Below are positions 1 through 6,285 of a stretch of 6,886 nt of DNA, piece after piece. Both the position numbers and the translations under genes were made by a program. Source of the DNA: Actinomycetota bacterium (GTDB lineage: Bacteria > Actinomycetota > Thermoleophilia > Gaiellales > Gaiellaceae); contig VAXA01000231.1 in assembly GCA_005883365.1 (NCBI GenBank), forward strand, positions 1 to 6,886, given 5' to 3'. The number at the start of each line of letters is the position of its first letter. Position 1 is the stretch's first letter. The notes below the pieces were generated by a model. The model saw only the letters and a program-made list of their open reading frames with translations. It was not told the DNA's origin and searched no databases.

Positions 1-1278
1 TGCGACATGCTGATGACGGTCTGCAACGTCTGCACGCTCAACCTGCGCCAGGCCAACTACATGCTGCAGGGCGACTCCGCGCTGCTCGCCCGCGTGAACG
101 AGAACCTCGAGACGGTCGGCGTGCCGCGGTACTCGGGCGGCGTCGAGGTGCGGCACCTGCTCTGGGAGATCGCGGAAGGCCCGGGCTACGAGAAGCTGAA
201 GGAGGTCGCGCACCGCGGTCTCAAGGGGCTGAAGGTCGCGCCCTTCTACGGCTGCCAGATCCTGCGCCCCTCGAAGATCCTAGGCTTCGAGGATCCCGAC
301 CGCCCGTGGTCGCTCGAGCGGATCATCGAGGCGTGCGGCGGCGAGGCGGTCGACTACCCGGCGAAGATCAAGTGCTGCGGCTTCCCGATCATCCAGGCGC
401 GGGAGGAGACGGCGATGGGCGAGCTCATCCAGCCCATCGAGCAGGCGGTCGAGGCCGGGGCGGACGTGATGGTCACGCCGTGCCCGCTCTGCCACCTCTC
501 GCTCGACGCGTGGCAGTCGAAGCTCGAGGCCGGCTGGCTGAGGCGGCGTGTGCTCGACGTCGAGCTGCCCGGGTTGCCGGAGGAGCTGGACGGCCTCCGG
601 ATCGCGCACCTCTCCGACTTCCACTTCGGCGTCCCCTCGCCGGGCGTCGGCGCGGCATGGCAGGCGGCCGTCTGGACGTGGGAACGGCGCCCGGACCTCG
701 TCGCGATCACCGGTGATCTCCTGACGCATCCGCGCGGCGAGCCGATGCTGCGGCGTCTCGTGCGGGTCCTGCCCCGGCCGACGGTGGCGGTGCTCGGCAA
801 CCACGATCTGGCGATCAGCCGCGATCCGCAGGCGCGCGCGTCCAACCTGCGGGAGCTCGAGCCCGCGACGCTGCTGCGCGACGAGGGTCGGCTGCTTGAG
901 CTTCGCGGCCGCAGCGTCTGGGTCGCGGGCGCCGACCCGCGGCTCATCGTTCGCGGCCGGCCGCGGCTCGACCCCAACAACCTTGCCCGCGAAGCCGATC
1001 TCTCGATCCTCCTCTGCCACTACCCACGCGTCCTCGACGAGCTCGAGCCCGGCCGCTTCGACCTCGTGCTCGCGGGACACATGCACGACGGTCAGATCGC
1101 ACTCCCGTTCCCGGGTGGGAAGGTGCGCTTCGCCCATCCGCGCGCGCCGTTCAATGCCGGCGTCTACCGAAACGCCGCGGCGACGATGCACGTCTCCTCC
1201 GGGCTCGGCACGACGTTCGTCCCGTTCCGCTTCGCCGCGCGTCCCGAGGCGACCGAGCTCGTGCTTAGAGCGAGCTAG
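1..1278 (+). CDS. HdrB/SdhE-like CCG-domain protein fused in frame to a YkuE-like metallophosphoesterase (5' partial)
   Basis: The frame is open from base 1, and the visible N-terminus is already inside a cysteine-rich domain, so the true start lies upstream and the ATG at 7 is internal. Counting the first codon as residue 1, C8xxC11 ends a first CCG domain. C85, C125-C126 and C161xxC164 form the full second CCG signature (C-x39-CC-x34-CxxC), which in HdrB and in SdhE-type succinate dehydrogenase subunits binds an unusual iron-sulfur cluster for electron transfer. About 14 residues later (residue 179 on) the protein becomes a calcineurin-like phosphoesterase with every metal-binding motif: D206-x-H208, G-D239, GN267H268D, H340 and GH360xH362. 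YkuE-type relatives are metal-dependent phosphohydrolases. The CCG part lacks the usual tail of several tens of residues, and the esterase lacks its usual N-terminal segment, so both partners look cut at the join near base 534. It is either a natural fusion or an assembly/deletion chimera. Domain calls are firm; the fusion as a real gene is uncertain. Confidence 0.8.
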   Translation, partial: CDMLMTVCNVCTLNLRQANYMLQGDSALLARVNENLETVGVPRYSGGVEVRHLLWEIAEGPGYEKLKEVAHRGLKGLKVAPFYGCQILRPSKILGFEDPDRPWSLERIIEACGGEAVDYPAKIKCCGFPIIQAREETAMGELIQPIEQAVEAGADVMVTPCPLCHLSLDAWQSKLEAGWLRRRVLDVELPGLPEELDGLRIAHLSDFHFGVPSPGVGAAWQAAVWTWERRPDLVAITGDLLTHPRGEPMLRRLVRVLPRPTVAVLGNHDLAISRDPQARASNLRELEPATLLRDEGRLLELRGRSVWVAGADPRLIVRGRPRLDPNNLAREADLSILLCHYPRVLDELEPGRFDLVLAGHMHDGQIALPFPGGKVRFAHPRAPFNAGVYRNAAATMHVSSGLGTTFVPFRFAARPEATELVLRAS

Positions 1279-1291
1279 GCTGAGCCTTGCT

Positions 1292-1594
1292 ATGGCCGGC
1301 CAGGCGTCGATCTCGACCGAGATCCTCGCCCGCTACGCCGCGGACGCGGCGCGAGAGGTTGAGGGAGTGCGAGGGCTTGCGGACAGTCCCCTCCCACGAC
1401 GGCACGCGGTCCGGGTTTCGGGCGTCGACGGGGCGGTGCGGGTCGAGCTGCACGTCGTCACGGAGTGGGGGGCCTCGATCCCCGCGGTCGGCAGGCTCGT
1501 CCAGAAGCGGGTGCGGGAGTACCTCCTCGGCATGGCCGACGTCTATCCGGCGGCGGTTGAGGTCGTCGTCGACTCCGTGGGGCCGAGCGAATGA
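1292..1594 (+). CDS. Asp23/Gls24 (DUF322) family protein, 100 aa
   Basis: This small soluble protein matches the Asp23/Gls24 pattern. An N-terminal helix-rich stretch (SISTEILARYAADAAREVEGV, residues 6-26, starting at S6) carries the family's conserved 'eveGV'. It is followed by a strand (VRVELHVVTEWG, 49-60), a helix beginning IPAVGRLVQKRV (63-74) and a final strand (VEVVVDSV, 89-96). Family members in Firmicutes are tied to cell-envelope or alkaline stress; the role in actinobacteria is poorly defined. I chose the ATG at 1292 because family similarity begins there and the upstream part of the frame lies over the phosphoesterase gene. It starts 13 bases after that gene's stop, with no strong Shine-Dalgarno sequence, and its TGA overlaps the next ATG (ATGA). 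Co-transcription and translational coupling with both neighbours are therefore likely. Function beyond the family is not inferable. Confidence 0.78.
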   Translation: MAGQASISTEILARYAADAAREVEGVRGLADSPLPRRHAVRVSGVDGAVRVELHVVTEWGASIPAVGRLVQKRVREYLLGMADVYPAAVEVVVDSVGPSE

Positions 1595-2208
1595 GTACCC
1601 GCATCTCCGGACTAACGGGCGCGACGCTCGAGACGGCGCCGACCGTCTGCCACGAGTGCATCTGGTGGCAGACGCGGAACGGGCGCAGCACCGACAAGCG
1701 CAAGTGGATTCGCGACGCCGAGGAGGAGTGGGGCGCCTGGGGAACGGTCTACCACGACGACGACGGGCGGCTGCTCGGGTCGATGCAGTACGGGCCGGCG
1801 GGGCTCTTCCCGCGAGCGCGCGAGCTGCCGGCCGGGCCCCCGAGCGACGATGCCGTCCTCGTCACCTGCGCCTACCTGACGGACCCGTCCCGGCCGTGGG
1901 TGATGCAGTCGCTCTTCCTCACGGCGATCGGCGACGTCAGGGAGCGCGGAGCCCGCGCGCTCGAGACGTTCGCCTACCGCTACCCCGAAGGGGAGACGAA
2001 CTACGAGCGCTTCCACGTCCATCGGACGATCTTCCCGTCCGACTTCCTCGCGGACTTCGGCTTCCTGCCCGTGCGCGCGCACGGGCGCGTCGAGCTCGCG
2101 CGGCTCGAGCTCGGTGGGCTGCAGCCTGTGGAGGAGGGGAGGCGGGAGCAGGTGCTGGCCCGCGTGCGCGAGGCGTTCCTGCCGGCGCCGGAGCCGCAGC
2201 GGCCCTAG
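1591..2208 (+). CDS. GNAT-like acetyltransferase family protein with CxxC near the N-terminus
   Basis: This 205-residue protein has the layout of an actinobacterial GNAT group. C20xxC23 with two aromatic residues after it opens the protein (CHECIWW, 20-26). A charged helix (35-47) follows, then paired strands with GTVYHDDDGRLLGSMQYGPA (51-70), strand VLVTCAYL (89-96), helix MQSLFLTAIGDVRERG (105-120), strand ALETFAY (123-129), and a C-terminal FPSDFLADFGFLPVR (148-162) typical of the last GNAT strand-helix unit. The usual acetyl-CoA pyrophosphate loop Q/R-x-x-G-x-G/A is not recognisable. Its place is taken by DPSRPWVMQS (98-107), so catalysis cannot be assumed and the substrate is unknown. 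The start is fixed by the ATGA overlap with the Asp23-like gene. The stop shares CTAG with the convergent propeller gene. A dead or ligand-sensing GNAT fold is the main alternative. Confidence 0.65.
   Translation: MSTRISGLTGATLETAPTVCHECIWWQTRNGRSTDKRKWIRDAEEEWGAWGTVYHDDDGRLLGSMQYGPAGLFPRARELPAGPPSDDAVLVTCAYLTDPSRPWVMQSLFLTAIGDVRERGARALETFAYRYPEGETNYERFHVHRTIFPSDFLADFGFLPVRAHGRVELARLELGGLQPVEEGRREQVLARVREAFLPAPEPQRP
2067..2086. repeat. 20-bp perfect palindrome inside the GNAT-like gene
   Basis: The ten bases gcccgtgcgc are followed directly by their exact reverse complement gcgcacgggc. It lies in codons for PVRAHG near the end of the gene. In DNA this GC-rich, alternating g/c palindromes arise easily, so it may carry no function. 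It could still form a hairpin in the mRNA about 120 bases before the stop. Confidence 0.5.
2205..2208. other. Shared CTAG: overlapping stop codons of two convergent genes
   Basis: On the plus strand TAG (2206-2208) ends the GNAT-like gene. On the minus strand TAG, the complement of 2205-2207, ends the propeller gene. The two frames therefore meet in a 4-base palindrome with no intergenic space. Neither gene can have a terminator between the stops, so transcripts from the two sides must overlap to some extent. Confidence 0.9.
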
Positions 2209-3281
2209 CCGGAGACCGCCGCGGCGACGCGCGCGAAGGGCAGGAAGACGAGCGTTCCCTTGCTGCGGAAGCGGCCGGTGCTGTAGACGACGCCGGCGCT
2301 GCTGACGTGGGCGAAGGCGACGCTGCCGCGAAGCTTCCCGATCGCCCGGTCCTTGCCACTCGACAGGTTGACGGCATGGAGCGACGGCCCCGTCGTGTAG
2401 ATCGCGATGTTGCCCTGCACGTCGAGGTTCCCGGGGGGCTGCTTCGGGCTGCCGGCGACGGCGAACGTCTTCCGGAGCTTCGCCGTGCGGGTGTCCCAGA
2501 TCTCGAGTTGTCGCGTCGTCGTCAGCACGGCGAGGTTGTGACCGCCGAGCGCCGTCGCCGCCGCGCTCGGCACGCTCACCGTCAGTAGAAACATGCCGGC
2601 CGACGAATAGACGACCACCCCGATGCCGGGGTGCAGCACCGCGACGCGTCCTCCGTCTGCCGAGGCCGCTTCGACCGTTATCCCGCCGTTGGCGACCGTT
2701 TTCATAGTTGTTCCGCTGAGGACGTAGAGCCCGCCGTCGATGACCGAGCCGGCGGCATCTGTCGTCCACCGGTTGAGCGCGATCAGATTCCCGGAAGCGA
2801 CGAGTCCGCCCAGCCACTGCCCGGCGCAGTTCGTCTGGCTGCGACCGGGACAGCTCTCGCCGAGGCGCTGCTCGGTCGCTACCTCCCGCTCCTTCGGCTT
2901 CGTCACCGATGACGAGTAGAGGTAGTCGTCGCCCTCGGTGTTGCCGCCCACGTTGACGAGCCACGCGACGCGTGAGCCGGCGATTGCGAGCTGGATCACG
3001 CCGGAGCCGGTGCTGCTGTCGTCGGCGCTACGCGTGTGCTTGCCGCTGACGGTCGTTGTCTTGCCGGTGCTGACGTTCCAGACGAGCACCTTGTTCGCGA
3101 CGCCCTGCGGGCCGACGTCATAGGCGATGCGGCTTCCGTCCAGCGCAAGGGCCTCGATCCGGCCCTGAATGTGCCGGACCTTGGGGCGGCTCTTCGAGGT
3201 GCTTCCCGCTGCAGCTCCGCCGAGCGCGAGGCCCATCGCGCCGGCAGCCAGGGCCAGAGCGACTCTCCGCAGCGTCTTCAT
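2205..3281 (-). CDS. Exported beta-propeller-like protein of unknown function
   Basis: This 358-residue protein begins with a clear Sec signal peptide: basic MKTLRR, a hydrophobic Ala/Leu core (about 7-22) and a likely cut after AAA at 23-25. The mature part consists of repeated beta-strand units of the WD40/PQQ-like kind: VLVWNVSTGKTTTV (65-78), GGLYVLSGTTMKTV (183-196), LEIWDTRTAKLRKTF (259-273), LHAVNLSSGKDRAI (301-314). Strands of the type 'G..IA/VA' precede them. There are no enzyme motifs, no LPxTG and no C-terminal membrane helix, so it is probably secreted or periphery-associated. C144 and C152 may form a small disulfide loop. The ATG at 3281 lies directly before the signal peptide and has no evident Shine-Dalgarno sequence. 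It sits 36 bases downstream of thrB on the same strand, yet has no obvious link to threonine synthesis. Family name and ligand are not recognisable from sequence alone. Confidence 0.75.
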   Translation of the reverse strand: MKTLRRVALALAAGAMGLALGGAAAGSTSKSRPKVRHIQGRIEALALDGSRIAYDVGPQGVANKVLVWNVSTGKTTTVSGKHTRSADDSSTGSGVIQLAIAGSRVAWLVNVGGNTEGDDYLYSSSVTKPKEREVATEQRLGESCPGRSQTNCAGQWLGGLVASGNLIALNRWTTDAAGSVIDGGLYVLSGTTMKTVANGGITVEAASADGGRVAVLHPGIGVVVYSSAGMFLLTVSVPSAAATALGGHNLAVLTTTRQLEIWDTRTAKLRKTFAVAGSPKQPPGNLDVQGNIAIYTTGPSLHAVNLSSGKDRAIGKLRGSVAFAHVSSAGVVYSTGRFRSKGTLVFLPFARVAAAVSG

Positions 3282-3289
3282 TCGAGGCG

Positions 3290-3321
3290 AATGTAGATGC
3301 GGCGGATTAAGAAATGGTCAA
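3290..3321 (-). promoter_or_regulatory. Possible near-leaderless promoter of the propeller gene
   Basis: On the minus strand, TACATT (3295-3290, four of six matches to TATAAT and fitting the actinobacterial TANNNT pattern) ends 8 bases before the ATG. A start site about 7 bases downstream would give an mRNA with a leader of only one or two bases, consistent with the missing Shine-Dalgarno sequence. TTGACC (3321-3316) resembles a -35 box and overlaps the thrB stop, but the 20-base spacer is longer than ideal. The A/T-rich patch stands out from the surrounding GC-rich sequence. This is inference from motifs only. Confidence 0.3.
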
Positions 3322-4124
3322 TCTTCCGGGGTTCGCGCCGCGCCGTCCGCGGAGACGCGAAGGGCCAGCACCTCATGCTGCGGATACCGCGAACGCAACT
3401 CGTCCGAGATGTCCTGCTCGGCCCAGACGATCACCGTCGGGCCCGACCCCGAGAGAGTTGCGCCGAGCGCGCCTTCGGGGAGGTCGGAGCGCAGCTCGAG
3501 CAGATGTGGAGCCGTCGCAGCGCGGTAAGGCTCGTGCAGGCGGTCCTCGTTGCTCGCCGCGAACAGGCGCGCGTCACTCGACGCGATCGACGCGCCGAGC
3601 AGTGCCGCGCGCGCGACGGTCAAGACCGCGTCCTCGCGCGGCACGGCGTCGGGCAGCGCTTGCCGCGACGCAGCCGTCGAGAGGGACTCCTCGGGGATCA
3701 CAGCGATCGGGAGCCCCGGCAGGTCGTCCGCCACTCGTGCGATATGACCGTCCCACGTCAGGCAGACGCCGCCCGCAAGCGCCGGCGCGAGGTTGTCCGC
3801 ATGCCCCTCGAGCGGCAGTCCCGCCTCGAGCAGCTCTTCAACGCTCGGCTCGACACCCGCCGCCCACGCGCCGGCGACGAGGCCGAGCGCGATGATCGCC
3901 GCGCTCGAACCGAGGCCGCGCGCGCGCGGGATGCGGTCCGTCCACTCGAACTTGAAGTCGGCCGGGGACGCGTAGACGGAGAAGGCGTGCACGCCGAGAT
4001 GCGACTCGTCCGCGCCGTCTCCCTCTGTCAGTTCGAGCTCGTTCCAAAGATCGAGCGCGGCGCCGGCGACGTCGAAGCCTGCACCGAGGTTGGCCGTCGT
4101 CGCCGGTGCGCGAAACCGCGTCAT
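3318..4124 (-). CDS. thrB: Homoserine kinase (GHMP family)
   Basis: ThrB phosphorylates homoserine with ATP to give O-phosphohomoserine, the substrate of ThrC. The 268-residue protein has the GHMP kinase motifs in order: an N-terminal APATTANLGAGFDVAG (7-21), the ATP-binding glycine/serine loop PRARGLGSSAA (66-76), GHADNLAPALAGG (107-119) with the metal/substrate region, TAASRQALP (150-158) with the conserved arginine, and the C-terminal GATLSGSGPTV (221-231). It is somewhat shorter than the usual 290-320 residues, with trimmed loops and tail, but no motif is missing. The ATG at 4124 overlaps the thrC stop by four bases (ATGA), which fixes the start; the frame extending upstream into thrC is a shadow. 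It is the last biosynthetic gene of the cluster, and translational coupling to thrC is likely. Confidence 0.93.
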   Translation of the reverse strand: MTRFRAPATTANLGAGFDVAGAALDLWNELELTEGDGADESHLGVHAFSVYASPADFKFEWTDRIPRARGLGSSAAIIALGLVAGAWAAGVEPSVEELLEAGLPLEGHADNLAPALAGGVCLTWDGHIARVADDLPGLPIAVIPEESLSTAASRQALPDAVPREDAVLTVARAALLGASIASSDARLFAASNEDRLHEPYRAATAPHLLELRSDLPEGALGATLSGSGPTVIVWAEQDISDELRSRYPQHEVLALRVSADGAARTPED

Positions 4125-5008
4125 GCGTCGACCGCTGCCGGATCTTTCAGCCCGTGGCCGGTGACGATGCAGACGACGCACTCCTTCGCTGCCCCTGAGC
4201 CGTGGGCGAGACCCGCGATGCCTGCCGCGGACGCGGGTTCGGAGAAGACGCCCTCGAGCGTGCACAGCTCCTTCCAGGCGTCGAGTATCTCCACGTCGCT
4301 GACGGTGATGACCGCCCCGCCGGAGCGCTCGACCGCCTCGTGCACCCAGTTCTCGTGCACCGGCTGGGTGATGCGGATCGCGGATGCGACCGTGTCCGGG
4401 CGCCGCGCCGCCTCCACCGGGTACAGGCGCGGCAGCGCGCCCACGAGCTCCTCGAAGCCGCGTGCGACGGCGCGCGTGTTGCCACCGCCGCCGTAGGGCA
4501 GCGTCACGACGTCGGGAACGCGGCCGAGCCGCTCGGCGATCTCGGCGGCGACCCGCATCTGCCCTTCGATTCGGTCTTCGCTCCCGCCCGAGTTCACGAA
4601 GGTGGACCCTGGCTCGGCTGCGAGCTGCTCCGCGTGTGCGAATGCCTCGGAGAAGGAGCCCTCGATCTCGATGATCCGGCCGCCGACCGCGCGCACCTGT
4701 ACGAGCTTGGAGGACGCGATCGCGCCCGCGGGCACGACGATCACCGCCTCGATCCCGGCGCGCGCCGCGTACGCGGAACACGACGCCGCCGTGTTCCCGG
4801 TCGATGCGCAGACGAGCCGCGTGACACCGCGCTCCACCGCGCGTGTTGTCGCGACCGCCATGCCGCGGTCCTTGAAAGAACCCGTCGGGTTCGCGCCCTC
4901 CCATTTCAGCCAGAGCTCGCACCCGTAGCGCTCGCCGAGCCGCGGCGCGGCGAGCAGCGGCGTGTTCCCCTCGCCCAAAGTGATCGGACCCAGCGTGATC
5001 GGCGTCAC
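4121..5008 (-). CDS. thrC: Threonine synthase (PLP-dependent)
   Basis: ThrC converts O-phosphohomoserine and water to threonine and phosphate. The 295-residue protein is a fold-type II PLP enzyme. The PLP lysine is K46 in NPTGSFKDRGM (40-50), the substrate-contact loop is CASTGNTAAS (67-76), the phosphate-binding glycine loop is GGGGN (173-177), and VTGHGLKDP (282-290) holds the Thr that contacts the PLP ring nitrogen in relatives. EGVFSEPASAAGIAGL (252-267) is typical of the family. It is short next to mycobacterial-type enzymes of about 360 residues. The N-terminal segment before LGEGNTPLL is about 25 residues shorter, a loop after the glycine region is reduced, and the C-terminal tail is missing. 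The start is the GTG at 5008, whose bases overlap the hom stop (GTGA) and which precedes the first family similarity. The longer open frame running into hom is a shadow. Confidence 0.93.
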   Translation of the reverse strand: MTPITLGPITLGEGNTPLLAAPRLGERYGCELWLKWEGANPTGSFKDRGMAVATTRAVERGVTRLVCASTGNTAASCSAYAARAGIEAVIVVPAGAIASSKLVQVRAVGGRIIEIEGSFSEAFAHAEQLAAEPGSTFVNSGGSEDRIEGQMRVAAEIAERLGRVPDVVTLPYGGGGNTRAVARGFEELVGALPRLYPVEAARRPDTVASAIRITQPVHENWVHEAVERSGGAVITVSDVEILDAWKELCTLEGVFSEPASAAGIAGLAHGSGAAKECVVCIVTGHGLKDPAAVDA

Positions 5009-6285
5009 GCAGCGATCACCGGCGCGAGGAACGGCCGGCCGAGCACCTCCGGCGAGCCCGCGAGCTCGTCGAGCGCGGCTTCCACGGCGCCGATCATCGC
5101 ATCGTGCAGCACGAGATCGAGGGCGGCACGGCCAGGCTCGAGCTGCTGGACGAGCCGCGCGATCGAGACCCCATGCTCGGCGAAGGTTGTCGCAGCATGG
5201 GCGAGCACACCCGGCTGGTCGGCGACGTCGAGATGCACGTAGAACGGTGCGCGCCAGCCGGACGGATCGAGCCTCGGCAGCTCGCGCCAGCAGGCGTCGT
5301 TCTGGAGAAAGCCCGTGCCGGACGTGCCGACGACGCTGACGAGGTCGGCGACGACTGCGGATGCCGTCTCGATCCCGCCGGCGCCCGGCCCGCCGAGCGT
5401 GACCTCGCGGATCGCGTCGCCCTGCAGCACCACGGCGTTCGAGCTTCCCTCCACGCCGGCCAGCGGATGGCCTTGCTCGACGAACGCCGGCTGCACGCGG
5501 ACGTCGACCGCTGCGCCGGCGAACGTCGCTATTCCGATCAGCTTGACGGCCATGCCGAACCCGGCGGCAGCCGATACGTGCGCCGGCTCGACGCTCTCGA
5601 TCCCGCGGCACTCCACGTCGTCGAGCAGCACGCGGGAGCCGAACGCCACCGTCGCGAGGATCGCCATCTTCGCGGCCGCGTCGGCGCCGCTGACGTCGTC
5701 GGCCGGATCCGCCTCGGCGAAGCCGAGAGCCTGCGCCTCGGCAAGCGCTTCGGCATACGTGCCGCCTCGCTCCATCCGCGAGAGCACGAAGTTCGTCGTC
5801 CCGTTGACGATGCCGAGGATGCGGTGCACGTTCTCAGCCACCAGCGACTCGCGCAGCACCTTCACGACCGGTACCGCCGCACAGACGGACGCCTCGAAGC
5901 GCAGCTGGACCCCGGCGTCCGACGCGAGCGCGAAGAGCTCTGCCCCCTCGCGAGCCACGAGCTGCTTGTTGGCGGACACCACGGGCTTACCGGCGCGGAG
6001 CAGCTCGCGCACGTAGCCGCCGGCCGGCTCGAGCCCGCCCATCACCTCGGCGACGACGTCGACGCGAGGGTCGTCGCGCAGCTGCGCGAAATCGTCCGTC
6101 AGCACCCCGTCGCCCGGCGCGAAGCCTCGCTCCCTCGCCGGTTCGCGCACGAGCGCGCGCACGACCGTCAGCCTGTGCCCGGTCGCGCGCTCGATCTCGT
6201 CACCGCTCTCGGCCAGCATCCGAGAGACGGCCGAGCCGACGGTGCCGTAACCGAGGAGTCCTACGCCGACGTCAACGGACGCCAT
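5005..6285 (-). CDS. hom: Homoserine dehydrogenase with C-terminal ACT domain
   Basis: Hom reduces aspartate semialdehyde to homoserine with NAD(P)H. The 426-residue protein has the Rossmann motif GLLGYGTVGSAV (9-20), SANKQLVA (104-111) with the conserved lysine K107, NGTTNFVLSRM (161-171), EADPADDVSGADAAAK (191-206) with the catalytic acidic residues and K206, and a C-terminal ACT domain (about 348-420, starting FYVHLDVADQPGVLA). In related enzymes the ACT domain mediates feedback inhibition by threonine, so allosteric control by the pathway end product is likely here but not shown. Length is normal for the monofunctional actinobacterial type; there is no aspartokinase fusion. The ATG at 6285 lies inside the end of asd (25-base overlap). 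No later start precedes the nucleotide-binding motif, so this start is well supported. The stop overlaps the thrC GTG by four bases. Confidence 0.95.
   Translation of the reverse strand: MASVDVGVGLLGYGTVGSAVSRMLAESGDEIERATGHRLTVVRALVREPARERGFAPGDGVLTDDFAQLRDDPRVDVVAEVMGGLEPAGGYVRELLRAGKPVVSANKQLVAREGAELFALASDAGVQLRFEASVCAAVPVVKVLRESLVAENVHRILGIVNGTTNFVLSRMERGGTYAEALAEAQALGFAEADPADDVSGADAAAKMAILATVAFGSRVLLDDVECRGIESVEPAHVSAAAGFGMAVKLIGIATFAGAAVDVRVQPAFVEQGHPLAGVEGSSNAVVLQGDAIREVTLGGPGAGGIETASAVVADLVSVVGTSGTGFLQNDACWRELPRLDPSGWRAPFYVHLDVADQPGVLAHAATTFAEHGVSIARLVQQLEPGRAALDLVLHDAMIGAVEAALDELAGSPEVLGRPFLAPVIAA

Noticed and set aside
269..292. 8-bp inverted repeat (cctcgaag / cttcgagg) around cctagg
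   Set aside because: It lies within the conserved CCG-domain coding region and is short for DNA this GC-rich; no following T-run and no sign of a terminator or operator.
280..1191. Long minus-strand open frame opposite the fusion gene
   Set aside because: Its translation is Arg/Ala/Glu-rich low-complexity protein with no family motifs, as expected opposite a GC-rich gene; the plus-strand frame has clear domain motifs throughout.
896..1291. N-terminal extension of the Asp23-like gene over the phosphoesterase
   Set aside because: Ser/Arg-rich out-of-frame reading of the phosphoesterase; the ATG at 1292 gives a normal-length family member.
1612..2964. 450-codon minus-strand frame across the GNAT-like and propeller genes
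   Set aside because: Composition is dominated by Arg and Gly without motifs, and it crosses two well-supported genes; a shadow frame.
3297..4496. Plus-strand frame of about 400 codons opposite thrB and thrC
   Set aside because: No recognisable motifs and Arg-rich; the opposite strand encodes intact ThrB and ThrC.
5009..5611. N-terminal extension of thrC into hom
   Set aside because: The extension is Arg-rich and matches no threonine synthase; family similarity begins right after the GTG at 5008.
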